Made by a program: the position numbers and the translations under genes | Shown: positions 34,841 to 43,716 of the stretch, in pieces | How positions within the stretch are numbered: the first letter of the stretch is position 1 | How the letters are laid out: each line of letters starts with the position of its first letter | Source of the DNA: Streptococcus sp. CF8_St5-11 | Lineage (GTDB): Bacteria > Bacillota > Bacilli > Lactobacillales > Streptococcaceae | Direction: 5' to 3' | Assembly: GCF_024295625.1 (NCBI RefSeq) | Contig: NZ_JANCOJ010000002.1 | Coordinates: forward strand, 62,001 to 126,000 | Length of the DNA stretch: 64,000 nucleotides | The notes under the pieces: model-generated | Told to the model about the DNA's origin: nothing | What the model saw: the letters and a program-made list of their open reading frames with translations, nothing else | The model's database searches: none

Positions 34841-35599
34841 ATGTCATTGCTAGACGTTCAACATATCAAAAAAATCTACAAAACCCGCTTTCAAGGGACG
34901 CAAGTCGAAGCCCTAAAAGATATTCACTTCACCGTGGAAAAAGGCGAATACGTCGCCATCATGGGGGAATCAGGATCCGGGAAATCGACCCTTCTCAATA
35001 TCCTAGCCATGCTGGACCAGCCGACGGAAGGGCGGGTTTACCTAAATAATATAGACACCTCAACCATCAAGAACAAGGACGCTTCGAGCTTCCGTCGCGA
35101 AAAGTTAGGCTTTGTCTTTCAAGACTTCAACCTGCTGGATACCTTGTCCGTCAAGGACAATATCCTTCTCCCTCTAGTTCTCTCACGCAGACCGGTTAAG
35201 GAAATGATGAGTAAGGTGGATAGCGTGAGTCGGGAATTGGGCATTCATCAGCTTCTAGAGAAATATCCCTACGAAATCTCTGGTGGGCAAAAACAACGGG
35301 TGGCTGTAGCACGGGCCATCATCACCTCACCTGAAATCCTTCTTGCCGATGAGCCAACAGGGGCGCTGGATTCCAAGTCTTCGGCTGCGTTGCTCGATGT
35401 CTTTGAAGATATCAATAGCATGGGGCAAACCATCCTCATGGTGACCCACTCAACTGCAGCGGCTGCTCGGGCCAAGCGCGTGCTCTTTATCAAGGACGGA
35501 ATTCTCTACAACCAGATCTTCCGCGGGGAAAAAACAGAGCGTCAGATGTTCCAAGAAATCTCGGATACCCTGACGGTCATGGCAAGTGAGGTGGAGTAG
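34841..35599 (+). CDS. BceA-type ABC transporter ATPase (copy 1)
   Basis: This 252-aa ATPase of the MacB/LolD-like class has Walker A G-E-S-G-S-G-K-S near 41-48, the Q-loop V-F-Q-D-F, signature S-G-G-Q-K-Q-R, and Walker B I-L-L-A-D-E-P-T-G-A. With the adjacent 10-TM permease it forms a BceAB-type module that removes bacitracin or lantibiotics from lipid II cycle targets. It is almost identical to the ATPase at 60536 at both protein and DNA level (differences near residue 68 and 127). Its stop adjoins the permease start directly. Confidence 0.93.
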   Translation: MSLLDVQHIKKIYKTRFQGTQVEALKDIHFTVEKGEYVAIMGESGSGKSTLLNILAMLDQPTEGRVYLNNIDTSTIKNKDASSFRREKLGFVFQDFNLLDTLSVKDNILLPLVLSRRPVKEMMSKVDSVSRELGIHQLLEKYPYEISGGQKQRVAVARAIITSPEILLADEPTGALDSKSSAALLDVFEDINSMGQTILMVTHSTAAAARAKRVLFIKDGILYNQIFRGEKTERQMFQEISDTLTVMASEVE

Positions 35600-37585
35600 A
35601 TGTTTCGATTAACTACTAAATTAGCTTGCTCCAATCTCATCAAGAATCGCAAGCTCTATTATCCCTTTGCGATTGCGGTCATTCTCGCAGTGACCATCGC
35701 CTATCTCTTTGACTCCTTGACCTTTAATCCCAACATTTCTAAGCTTCGAGGGGGATCTCCCATACTCTTCACCCTTGGATTGGGACTGTTCGTGGTAAAT
35801 GTTGCGGGGGCTATCATCGTGCTCTATGCCAATAGCTTTGTCATGAAAAACCGCTCCAAGGAGTTGGGAATTTACAGTATGCTAGGCCTTGAGAAACGCC
35901 ATCTCATCAGCATGATTTTCAAAGAACTCTTTATTTTTGGTTTTGTGACTATCTCAAGCGGTGTCTTGATCGGAGCCCTCTTTGATAAGCTGATCTTTGC
36001 CTTTCTCTTGAAACTGATGAAGATGAAGGTCCAGCTGGTATCTACCTTCCAACCTGGAATTGTGATTGCAGTCTTTGTCACCTTTGGTCTCATCTTTGCC
36101 CTTTTGGTCCTTCTCAACGCTTGGCGCATTCTCCGTTTGAATGCCCTGCAATTGACGCGTGAGAAGGCTAGTGGCGAAAAGAAAGCCCGCTTCTTGTGGC
36201 CCCAAACCATCCTGGGCTTAGCCTCTCTCGGTTTTGGCTACTACCTGGCTTTGTCTGTCAAAGACCCCATGTCTGCGATTTTGATCTTCTTTCTAGCCGT
36301 TGTCTTGGTTATGATCGGGACCTACCTGCTCTTTAATGCTGGGATCACCGTCTTCTTGCACCTGCTTAAGAAAAAGAAGAGTTATTATTACCAACCCAAC
36401 AACATGATCTCGGTTTCTAACCTCATCTATCGCATGAAGAAAAATGCAGTGGGGCTTGCGACCATTGCCATCCTCTCGACCATGGTGCTGGTGACGATCT
36501 CTGCTGCCACCAACATCTATGTCGGTGGCGAAATGATCAAGAAAATCATGAATCCACATGATTTCTCCATTCAAGGAAAAGGGGTGGACCTGGAGCAAAT
36601 CAACCAGAAGTTTGATGAATTTGCTTCTGAGCATCATCTTGAGATCAAAAATCGTGACCTGGTGAACTATGCCACCTTTGGGGTCGAATCACAAAAGGGC
36701 ACAGACTTCACGGTCTATCCTGATGATGAACACGATGTCAGACCGCGGACAGTTTTTCTGGTCTTTGATGCAGCTAGCTATGAGCAAATGACCGGAGAAC
36801 ACGTTGATCTGGCCGGCAACCAAGTCGTTCTCTTTGCCCATAACCAGGCTCTGACAGGGCAGAAACAGTTCACCATCAATGGGCAAGGCTTCCAAGTCAA
36901 GGAAGAAGTGACCAAGGATTTTATCACTGATCATGTCCCAAACATGTTTAACATGCTGACGGAGGATTTCAATTACCTGATCGTACCTGACCTTTCAGCC
37001 TTTGTTGCCAAGTTTCCGAACCTTGCTGTCGTTACCCAAATCTATGGTGGTTTCAATGTCAATGTTGACGAAGACCAGCAACTTAAGCTGGCAGCTAGCT
37101 ATGACAAGATGATCGATGAATTGAGCAGCCAACAGGGCCAAGGAACATTTGTCTATGGAGGCAATCGAGCATATAATGTGAGAGAAATGAATAGCCTCTT
37201 TGGTGGCATCTTCTTTATCGGTATTTTCTTGTCATTGATCTTTATGGTCGGAACAGTCATCGTTATCTACTACAAGCAAATCTCAGAAGGCTATGAAGAC
37301 CGTGATCGATTCGTCATCCTCCAACAGGTGGGGCTCGATGAAAACGAGGTCAAACGGACCATCAACCGTCAAGTGCGGACCGTCTTCTTCCTTCCCCTCA
37401 TCTTTGCCTTTGTCCACCTGGCCTTTGCCTACCATATGATTCGCCTGATCCTCAAAGCTCTTGGCGTGATTAATAGTGGCCAAGTCCTCATCGTCACCCT
37501 CAGCGTCTGTGCTGTCTTTCTCATCACCTACCTAATCGTCTTTTGGATCACCTCTCGGAGTTATCGCAAGATTGTGCAGATTTAG
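35600..37585 (+). CDS. BceB-type ABC transporter permease (copy 1)
   Basis: This 661-aa FtsX-domain permease has ten predicted membrane helices: four N-terminal blocks between about 18 and 260, a large extracellular domain (about 305-525) between TM7 and TM8, and three C-terminal helices. This is the BceB/VraE architecture in which the extracellular domain binds the peptide antibiotic. R-S-K-E-L-G-I-Y-S-M-L-G-L follows the second helix. The membrane parts resemble the paralogue at 61296, but the extracellular domains differ strongly, suggesting different drugs. It is followed by a structured repeat at 37609. Confidence 0.93.
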   Translation: MFRLTTKLACSNLIKNRKLYYPFAIAVILAVTIAYLFDSLTFNPNISKLRGGSPILFTLGLGLFVVNVAGAIIVLYANSFVMKNRSKELGIYSMLGLEKRHLISMIFKELFIFGFVTISSGVLIGALFDKLIFAFLLKLMKMKVQLVSTFQPGIVIAVFVTFGLIFALLVLLNAWRILRLNALQLTREKASGEKKARFLWPQTILGLASLGFGYYLALSVKDPMSAILIFFLAVVLVMIGTYLLFNAGITVFLHLLKKKKSYYYQPNNMISVSNLIYRMKKNAVGLATIAILSTMVLVTISAATNIYVGGEMIKKIMNPHDFSIQGKGVDLEQINQKFDEFASEHHLEIKNRDLVNYATFGVESQKGTDFTVYPDDEHDVRPRTVFLVFDAASYEQMTGEHVDLAGNQVVLFAHNQALTGQKQFTINGQGFQVKEEVTKDFITDHVPNMFNMLTEDFNYLIVPDLSAFVAKFPNLAVVTQIYGGFNVNVDEDQQLKLAASYDKMIDELSSQQGQGTFVYGGNRAYNVREMNSLFGGIFFIGIFLSLIFMVGTVIVIYYKQISEGYEDRDRFVILQQVGLDENEVKRTINRQVRTVFFLPLIFAFVHLAFAYHMIRLILKALGVINSGQVLIVTLSVCAVFLITYLIVFWITSRSYRKIVQI

Positions 37586-37608
37586 GAAAAGAAACTCAAA
37601 TTAAATTA

Positions 37609-37746
37609 GAAACTTTCCTTAGGTGAGTACGGACGTCAGCGAACTTCGAAGAAGTTCCATGACTAATTATTGAGCCTAAGGTCTCAATAATTCCGAGTGC
37701 CTGAAACATAATTATTTCAGGCACTTTTCTCACAGCGGAAAGTTTC
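37609..37746 (+). repeat. multi-stem structured element, copy 2 (3' of bceB)
   Basis: The outer stem GAAACTTTCC / GGAAAGTTTC is perfect. Inside are GTGAG/CTCAC, then hairpins GAACTTC/GAAGTTC, AATTATTGAG/CTCAATAATT and GTGCCTGAAA/TTTCAGGCAC, with the linkers ACGGACG, AGCGAA, CCAT and TTCCGAG conserved against copy 1. It begins 23 bp after the bceB stop, on the same strand. Confidence 0.75.
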
Positions 37747-37952
37747 AATATACTCTAATAATAATCAGATATTATTTGGATATTTTTGCACAATAATCCA
37801 GCATAGGTTATTCAAAGAAAAGAATTGTCAATTTTTTTAGCTTGCTCATAGCGGGCTTTTTTGTACGAAAACCGACTGCGATTGTTTTTGTTTTTCAAAG
37901 GGATACACAAAAAAGACTGAACCCGTAGAGTTCAGTCTTTGTTCACTTTCTA
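37747..37952. terminator. intergenic stretch with two terminators
   Basis: No gene is seen. A plus-strand hairpin with G-U pairs (AGCTTGCT/AGCGGGCT, 37840-37858) followed by T lies in the middle. At 37911-37940 AAGACTGAAC/GTTCAGTCTT with T on the minus strand ends the SemiSWEET gene at 37953. Confidence 0.7.
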
Positions 37953-38216
37953 TTAAAGTGATGTAAGGAAAGTCAATCCCCCTAGGATGACACCTGCCGA
38001 ATTCGGAATGATCAAAATCCAGTCTTTTTTAGGTTCCTTTGTCCAACCATAAATGACCCAGATCAAGCAAGAAATAGCAGCTGACAAGGGTTGGAAAGGT
38101 TGGGCCTTATTTCCCTGTAAATTAGCAATAATTTGTGGGATGTAGGCAATGAAAACGATAATCCCAATAAAGGCACCGATCGAGCCAACGATTTTGTTGA
38201 TTTTTTGTTTATTCAT
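37953..38216 (-). CDS. SemiSWEET-type (PQ-loop) transporter
   Basis: This 87-aa protein has three membrane helices (about 10-30, 43-57, 66-85). The PQ-loop-like motif Y-I-P-Q near 26-29 and the P-N motif in helix 3 (I-P-N-S-A-G) are the marks of bacterial SemiSWEETs, which dimerise to form a sugar uniporter. It is transcribed away from a second such gene at 38505. The substrate is not known. Confidence 0.87.
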   Translation of the reverse strand: MNKQKINKIVGSIGAFIGIIVFIAYIPQIIANLQGNKAQPFQPLSAAISCLIWVIYGWTKEPKKDWILIIPNSAGVILGGLTFLTSL

Positions 38217-38260
38217 AAAATTTTACCTCTGTGTATTAAAATAGCATAAGTAGGAAGAAA

Positions 38261-38286
38261 ATGCAATTAATTTGCATGCTATGCAA
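38261..38286. promoter_or_regulatory. ATGCAA/TTGCAT palindromes before the minus-strand SemiSWEET gene
   Basis: Half-sites ATGCAA (38261-38266), TTGCAT (38272-38277) and ATGCAA (38281-38286) form two overlapping palindromes. The first, read on the minus strand as TTGCAT, is a plausible -35 with TATTTT 17 bp further on. Between here and 38434 are a TCACAAGATTGTGA palindrome (38386-38399) and a GAGAG/CTCTC hairpin, but no gene. Confidence 0.45.
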
Positions 38287-38433
38287 GATGAAAATGATTA
38301 CATTCGCACAAAATTAGACAATGTGTCAAAAAAATGGCAACTAGAGAGAAGACTCTCTCGAAAAGAAATCCATCTTCCTGCAAAATCACAAGATTGTGAC
38401 ACTTTACAGTTCGGTAACATTTGAAAAAAAGAC

Positions 38434-38462
38434 TTGAATTTGTAAAGGACAAAAGGTAGAAT
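38434..38462 (+). promoter_or_regulatory. promoter of the plus-strand SemiSWEET gene
   Basis: TTGAAT (38434-38439) and TAGAAT (38457-38462) are 17 bp apart. Confidence 0.65.
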
Positions 38463-38504
38463 AGTGCATACTTTAAAAAAAGAAAAGGAAATGGTAGTTT
38501 CAAA

Positions 38505-38762
38505 ATGAATGAAAAACAAATGAAAATTCTTGGTTGGGTTGCGACCTTTATGTCTGTTATGATGTATGTGTCTTACTTCCCACAAATCATGGATAACCTC
38601 GCAGGTCACAAAGGGAACTTTGTTCAACCCCTTGTCGCAGCCATCAACTGTAGCCTTTGGGTTTACTACGGACTCTTCAAAAAAGAACGCGATATTCCAC
38701 TTGCTGCAGCCAATGCACCAGGGATCATCTTTGGTTTGATCACAGCCATCACAGCCTTGTAA
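38505..38762 (+). CDS. SemiSWEET-type (PQ-loop) transporter
   Basis: This 85-aa three-helix protein has Y-F-P-Q near residues 25-28 and the helix-3 P-x-x-x-F-G with A-N-A-P-G, typical of SemiSWEETs. It is similar in length and motif layout to the divergent neighbour, but the sequences are clearly different, so the two could form homodimers or a heterodimer. It has its own promoter and a terminator at 38771-38803. Confidence 0.87.
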   Translation: MNEKQMKILGWVATFMSVMMYVSYFPQIMDNLAGHKGNFVQPLVAAINCSLWVYYGLFKKERDIPLAAANAPGIIFGLITAITAL

Positions 38763-38770
38763 TTAATTAA

Positions 38771-38803
38771 AAAAGCTGGACAAAAGTCTGGCTTCTTTTT
38801 TTA
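38771..38803 (+). terminator. terminator after the SemiSWEET gene
   Basis: AAGCTGGAC pairs with GTCTGGCTT (two G-U pairs) across AAAA, followed by a T run. Confidence 0.7.
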
Positions 38804-38869
38804 TGACTTCACTCATTTCCATGGTATAATGGGAGGACTATTCATAGAGAAGATCAAAAGGAGACACGA

Positions 38870-39247
38870 GTGGATCAAAAACATCACTGTCAGGTCCTAT
38901 GGGCGAAAAATAAATACCTGGTGCTCAGTCGTTCGAGTAATATCTACAAGGAAATCCGGGAGTACCTCAAGCAAGACCAGGTAGAGGTCAGCCACGTCGA
39001 GGACCTAATCCAGCAAGCGCTAGCCCTGCCGGAAAATCGTGGCCAAGTCTCCAATGCCTTTCAGCATATTTGGGGCTATTTCAAAAAGCAGGCGACTGCA
39101 GAGGAAAAGGCGGACTTTATGTTGCTACTTGAGAAGTACCAGCATGGCCAAGCTAGCCAAGAGGATCTGATCGAGGGGATCCAGATGCTCCTTGAGCGCT
39201 ACCCTAATCGCTACTTACAAGACTCGACGCTACTAGGAGGGCAATAG
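38870..39247 (+). CDS. DUF1722 (YbgA-like) protein
   Basis: This 125-aa all-helical protein matches stand-alone DUF1722/YbgA: the N-terminal H-x-x-x-L-W-A-x-K-Y-L-x-L, the central V-S-N-A-F-Q-H-I-W-G-Y-F-K, and the C-terminal R-Y-P-N-x-Y-L-x-x-Q/D. Its role is unproven but it is often near photolyase or other DNA repair genes. It starts with GTG 38870 after AAAAGGAG; -10 TATAAT is at 38825-38830. Its stop TAG abuts the ATG of the glycosylase gene, so the pair is one operon. Confidence 0.82.
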   Translation: MDQKHHCQVLWAKNKYLVLSRSSNIYKEIREYLKQDQVEVSHVEDLIQQALALPENRGQVSNAFQHIWGYFKKQATAEEKADFMLLLEKYQHGQASQEDLIEGIQMLLERYPNRYLQDSTLLGGQ

Positions 39248-39613
39248 ATGAGACTCTGGCACCAAGACTTGATTAGCAAACTCCCTCGTCCCCAGCTCCT
39301 GGGTCAACACCGGGAATGCTGCGCCCTTCGAGGCAATGGCTGGGGCAAGAAGCACGCGACGGTCAACTATGTCTTTGACTACTCGCCCTATCGCCTCTAT
39401 GCCTATCACCGCCTGATCATGAAGGAGATGACGGCTCGTGGCTACAAGGTCAGCCCAGAGTGGTGGGAGCCGACCTACCGAGGCAAGACCTGCCCAGCCT
39501 ATCCAGAGCTGGAAGAGGAAGCCTTGAACACCCCCATCTATCCCGAGCATCAGGACACTTACCTCCAAGAATGCTTAGACAATCTAACAGAAAAAGGGAT
39601 CCAACTAGACTAA
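39248..39613 (+). CDS. pyrimidine dimer DNA glycosylase-like protein
   Basis: This 121-aa protein resembles the bacterial pyrimidine-dimer DNA glycosylase group related to T4 endonuclease V: N-terminal M-R-L-W-H-x-D-L-I, L-x-x-Q-H-R-E-C-C-A-L-R-G, and H-x-x-L-x-x-E-M. Such enzymes nick at UV photoproducts, fitting the coupled DUF1722 gene. The start is decided by direct junction with the preceding stop. A strong terminator follows. Confidence 0.8.
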   Translation: MRLWHQDLISKLPRPQLLGQHRECCALRGNGWGKKHATVNYVFDYSPYRLYAYHRLIMKEMTARGYKVSPEWWEPTYRGKTCPAYPELEEEALNTPIYPEHQDTYLQECLDNLTEKGIQLD

Positions 39614-39618
39614 GAAAG

Positions 39619-39646
39619 AACGAACCAGACCAGGTTCGTTTTTTTG
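39619..39646 (+). terminator. terminator of the DUF1722-glycosylase operon
   Basis: AACGAACC and GGTTCGTT form an 8-bp stem with a six-base loop followed by T. Confidence 0.85.
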
Positions 39647-39696
39647 CCCGAAAAACCAACAAAATGCTTTGAAAGCGTTAATTTCTTTCCTAAACA

Positions 39697-39705
39697 TGCT
39701 ATAAT
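39697..39705 (+). promoter_or_regulatory. extended -10 promoter of the hsd locus
   Basis: TGCTATAAT ending at 39705 lies 34 bp before the hsdR ATG and inside the longest open frame, supporting the start at 39740. Confidence 0.6.
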
Positions 39706-39739
39706 AATAGGAGATTATGCACAGGAAAAGGATAGACGG

Positions 39740-42733
39740 ATGAAGGCAGTAGCAACTCCAGAACTTGAGATTGAAAGACAGTTGATCCAGCAGTTGACAA
39801 CAGGAGAGAGTCAGTGGACCTATCGAGAGGATCTCAAGAATGAAGACCAGTTGTGGGACAATTTCTTTGACAAGCTGGCGCAAAACAATGTCGCCGTGTT
39901 GGCGGACCATCCCTTGACCAACCAAGAAAAGCGCCAGATCAAGAACCAGCTCAACTTTGTCAGCTATTATGAAGCGGCCAAGTGGCTAGCTGGTGAAAAT
40001 GGCATCGCCAAGGTTGAAGTCCAACGTGAGGATGCCAGTCTAGGGACCATCCGCTTAGCTGTCATCTGGCGGGACAATATCGCAGCTGGTAAGTCGAGCT
40101 ATGAAGTGGTCAACCAAGTCGAACGCGACAAGGCCTATCCGCTAGACCAAGATCGACGACTCGATACGACCCTTCTGATCAATGGCCTGCCCCTCATCCA
40201 TATCGAACTCAAGAGTCCACGAGTGGCCTTTCTAGATGCCTTTCATCAGATCAAGAAGTACGACCGAGAAGGCAAGTTCCGTGGTATTTACTCGAGCTTA
40301 CAGATGTTTGTCGTGACCAATAAGGTAGACACACGCTATATCGCTGCAGCGAGGGAAAGCAAGCTAAACAAGCAGTTCCTGACCAAGTGGGTGGACAAGG
40401 ACAACCAGCCCATGATCGATCTCAACAGCTTTGCTCATGAGGTTCTCTCCATCCCTCGGGCCCACCAGATGGTCATGCAGTACTCGGTCATCGACGATAG
40501 CAAGAAAGCCCTCATCCTCCTGCGTCCCTACCAGATCCATGCCATCGAAGCTGTGCAGGAAGCCTCTCGCCGCCAAGAGTCGGGCTATATCTGGCATACG
40601 ACCGGATCAGGCAAGACCCTGACCTCTTACAAGGTGGCGCGCAATCTCTTGCAGATCCCAGCGATCCAAAAGACCATCTTTGTCGTCGACCGCAGAGATC
40701 TGGACCAGCAGACGACCTCGTCCTTCCTCTCTTATGCGGCCAATGATGTCATCGACATCGACGAGACGGACAATACCCATGAACTGGTCAAGCGCCTAGG
40801 GGGCAATGACAAGCGCGTGGTGGTCACGACCATCCAGAAAATCACGACCATGATGCGCAAGTTTGAAGAAGGGAAGTACCAGCGAGATGCGGGGAAGATC
40901 AAGGACCTGCGCGTGGCCTTTGTCGTCGATGAGTGCCACCGGGCGGTCACCCCACAGACGCAAAAAGAGATCAAGGCCTACTTCAAGAACTCTCTCTGGT
41001 ATGGCTTTACAGGGACTCCGATCTTTAAGGAAAACAAACGCAAGCAAGTGGGTGACCTGGCTCAGACCACCCACCAACAGTATGGCGATCGCCTACATGA
41101 ATACACGGTCAAGGAAGCCATCCATGATGGAGCGGTTCTGGGCTTTAAGGTTGACTACCGCAACACCATCATCTCGGATATCCTAGAAGAAGAAATTCCA
41201 GACCAGGCCTATGAGGACAAGGAGCACATGCTAGAGGTCCTCGATGCCATCCTCAATAAGAGCCAGCAACAGCTCAATATCCCTAAAGGGGTCGGAAAGA
41301 GTTATGAAGCTATCTTGACAGTCAAGTCCATCCCACGATCACAGGCCTATTATAATCTGCTCAAAAGCATTCTCGCTGGCAAGGAGCGAGTCAAAGTCTC
41401 CGAGCGGGTTAAACGCCATTTACCAGATTTTCCAAAATTCACCATCACCTACTCAGTGTCTGAAAATGAGGAAGAGTCTATCGGCTACCAAGACCACATG
41501 AAGCAGGTCATGGAGGACTACAACCAAGAGTTTGGTACACATTTTAGCCTAGCGGATCTGCGAGGCTTTAACACCGATGTCAACAATCGCCTGGCTAGAA
41601 AGCAGGACAAGTATCTCTACCGCAATGAGCAGTTGGATTTGGTTATCGTGGTTGACCGTCTCTTGACCGGCTTTGATGCTCCTTGTCTTTCTACGCTCTT
41701 TATCGATCGCAAGCCTATGCGTCCACAGGACTTGATCCAGGCCTTTAGCCGGACCAATCGGATCTTTGATGACAGGAAGCACTTCGGCCATATCATCACC
41801 TTCCAGCGTCCTCAAGCCTTTAAGGAAGCTGTCGACAATGCCCTCAAGCTCTACTCCAATGGAGGAGAAAATGAGGTCCTGGCACCAAGCTGGGAAGAAG
41901 AGAAGCGCAACTTCTTAAAAGCCTGGGCAGAGTTTAAAGACCAAGTCACAGACTTCGAAGAAGAAGGAGTCGCCCTCGAGCAGGCTCCAACAGCCCAGCT
42001 CCGCAAGGTCGCTAAAGCCTATCAGGTCTTTGACAAGTACCAAGCCTCGATCCGCGTCTATTCAGAGTACGATAAGGAAGAGATCTATCGGGAAACAGGC
42101 CTCAGTGACAGTCGGCTCGAAGCCTATCTGGGCCTCTATCAAAATATCCTGGCGGAGATCAAGAGCAGGGATCCAGAAGTGGACAGCCAAGATGAGCTAG
42201 ACATCCACTATGAGCTGGAGTCTGTCCAAGTCGATGAGATCAACTATGCCTATATCCTGATGCTGATCCAGAGTATGATTCAGCAGGAGGAAAATGAGGA
42301 GCAGACCCTGAGTGACAAGGATATCGCAACTGTAGATAGCTATATCGAGAGCCTGAACCGGACCAATCCAAGCCTAGCGGAGATCATCCAAAATCTCTGG
42401 ATCCAAGTACAAGAAGAGCCCGAACGCTACCGAGGACGATCTATCACTGGTGTCTTGGACCAGATGATCGAATCCGTCATCGATAGCCATATCGTAAGCT
42501 TCGCCAAACACTGGTATATCGGAGCCGACGAGCTACGCTACTATATTCAACACTATCGCAAAGGCGCCAAAAAACAAGCCGGCGAAAGCCAGCTGACCAA
42601 GAGCCAACGCTACAAAGACTACAAGGCAGAAGTAGCAGACGCCCTCAACCCACTCAGCTACAAAAAACAAATCAAAGAAGCCTATACCCAACTGATCGAA
42701 GAGGTGATTGAACCACTGAGAGTGGGGAGATAG
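39740..42733 (+). CDS. hsdR: type I restriction endonuclease subunit HsdR
   Basis: This 997-aa restriction and translocation subunit has an N-terminal nuclease core with D-x-x-L-x-x-N-G-L-P-L-x-x-I-E-L-K around 148-165 (E-x-K catalytic pattern), helicase motif I T-T-G-S-G-K-T near 287, DEAD-box motif D-E-C-H near 397, and motif VI Q-A-x-S-R-T-N-R. The C-terminal helical domain binds the methylase. No frameshift is seen, so it should be active. The upstream in-frame start at 39644 is rejected because it would overlap the promoter. The rest of the operon, with inserted genes, lies downstream. Confidence 0.95.
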   Translation: MKAVATPELEIERQLIQQLTTGESQWTYREDLKNEDQLWDNFFDKLAQNNVAVLADHPLTNQEKRQIKNQLNFVSYYEAAKWLAGENGIAKVEVQREDASLGTIRLAVIWRDNIAAGKSSYEVVNQVERDKAYPLDQDRRLDTTLLINGLPLIHIELKSPRVAFLDAFHQIKKYDREGKFRGIYSSLQMFVVTNKVDTRYIAAARESKLNKQFLTKWVDKDNQPMIDLNSFAHEVLSIPRAHQMVMQYSVIDDSKKALILLRPYQIHAIEAVQEASRRQESGYIWHTTGSGKTLTSYKVARNLLQIPAIQKTIFVVDRRDLDQQTTSSFLSYAANDVIDIDETDNTHELVKRLGGNDKRVVVTTIQKITTMMRKFEEGKYQRDAGKIKDLRVAFVVDECHRAVTPQTQKEIKAYFKNSLWYGFTGTPIFKENKRKQVGDLAQTTHQQYGDRLHEYTVKEAIHDGAVLGFKVDYRNTIISDILEEEIPDQAYEDKEHMLEVLDAILNKSQQQLNIPKGVGKSYEAILTVKSIPRSQAYYNLLKSILAGKERVKVSERVKRHLPDFPKFTITYSVSENEEESIGYQDHMKQVMEDYNQEFGTHFSLADLRGFNTDVNNRLARKQDKYLYRNEQLDLVIVVDRLLTGFDAPCLSTLFIDRKPMRPQDLIQAFSRTNRIFDDRKHFGHIITFQRPQAFKEAVDNALKLYSNGGENEVLAPSWEEEKRNFLKAWAEFKDQVTDFEEEGVALEQAPTAQLRKVAKAYQVFDKYQASIRVYSEYDKEEIYRETGLSDSRLEAYLGLYQNILAEIKSRDPEVDSQDELDIHYELESVQVDEINYAYILMLIQSMIQQEENEEQTLSDKDIATVDSYIESLNRTNPSLAEIIQNLWIQVQEEPERYRGRSITGVLDQMIESVIDSHIVSFAKHWYIGADELRYYIQHYRKGAKKQAGESQLTKSQRYKDYKAEVADALNPLSYKKQIKEAYTQLIEEVIEPLRVGR

Positions 42734-42747
42734 GAGAAAGGAATTAA

Positions 42748-43716
42748 ATGAAAAAGAAAGTTGCTGTATATGAAATAACCGATGAAATCACTGAAATAGA
42801 ACTTGATAACAATAAAATTACAAATATTGATGAGATATTCAGAACAATTATTGATAACCATTCGAGTCATGTTTCGGTAATCGCAGAAGTTACAGAGGAG
42901 AGAGAAAGTATTTTGAAAGAATTCGAACAATCTCCTGAGGATTTTGATATTAATTTATTTCCTGAAAAGTTGTTAGAGTCTGAGAGGAGCTCTAGTACAA
43001 ATTCTAGAAAGAAAAGTATTAGATCAGGCTTTCTTTTTATTAAAGAATCTGACGATAGTTTGTTACTATTAAAATTAGAAAAAACTTCTGTAGCTGATAC
43101 AGAGACATTTAAATTAGTAGCTCAGTTGGGGACAGAAAAAACCTACTATAAAGCCTGTATTGCAAGGAAAGATTTGTCAACAATTGAAGTTATAGATAAA
43201 AATAGGAAAGTTGCTAGTTATTGGATGAGTGATTTTCTAGGTTTACAGGAAGTTAGAAATAGTAGAGTTAATTCTTTAGAACTTATTAAATTAGTTGAAG
43301 ATGAGGAATTATTTTCAACTCAAATTAAAGAAAAACAGAATTTTTCAGATATCGTTTCTGAAACAAAAGGTTATATCTTCGATCATAATTTATTTGATAA
43401 ATCAGAGTTAATTGATTATTTGAATTATAAAGAATTGATTGATATTCCTACTGATGTTGGAAATTATGAGGATGAATTTTTTTCAATAGAGGCCAAACAG
43501 CTAGATGCTAACTTTACTATTGACTCAAAAGTATTACGTGATAAGTATAAAGATGAGATTAGAGTCTCTAGTGACACAGTTATTAAAACTGATAATTTTG
43601 AAAAATTGAAAAGACGAAGACAAATTAAAATTGAAGATAACAAAATAATTCTAACTGTATCTGAGGATTTCATAAATGAAGTTAGATCAAAAATAGGTAA
43701 TATAAATGCAGAATAA
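42748..43716 (+). CDS. unknown soluble protein inside the type I R-M operon (gene X)
   Basis: This 322-aa protein is not confidently recognised. It is acidic, lysine-rich and without membrane segments. The stretch S-G-F-L-F-I-K-E-S-D-D-S-L-L-L-L-K-L-E near 92-110, then Y-Y-K-A-C-I-A-R, has the look of the NA37/YejK nucleoid-associated fold or of DUF4868 (KwaB), but the similarity is weak and by eye. Composition is very AT-rich against hsdR, so it looks acquired. It starts 14 bp after the hsdR stop behind AGGAGAAAGGA, and overlaps gene Y by 11 bp. A defence function is inferred from location. Confidence 0.65.
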   Translation: MKKKVAVYEITDEITEIELDNNKITNIDEIFRTIIDNHSSHVSVIAEVTEERESILKEFEQSPEDFDINLFPEKLLESERSSSTNSRKKSIRSGFLFIKESDDSLLLLKLEKTSVADTETFKLVAQLGTEKTYYKACIARKDLSTIEVIDKNRKVASYWMSDFLGLQEVRNSRVNSLELIKLVEDEELFSTQIKEKQNFSDIVSETKGYIFDHNLFDKSELIDYLNYKELIDIPTDVGNYEDEFFSIEAKQLDANFTIDSKVLRDKYKDEIRVSSDTVIKTDNFEKLKRRRQIKIEDNKIILTVSEDFINEVRSKIGNINAE

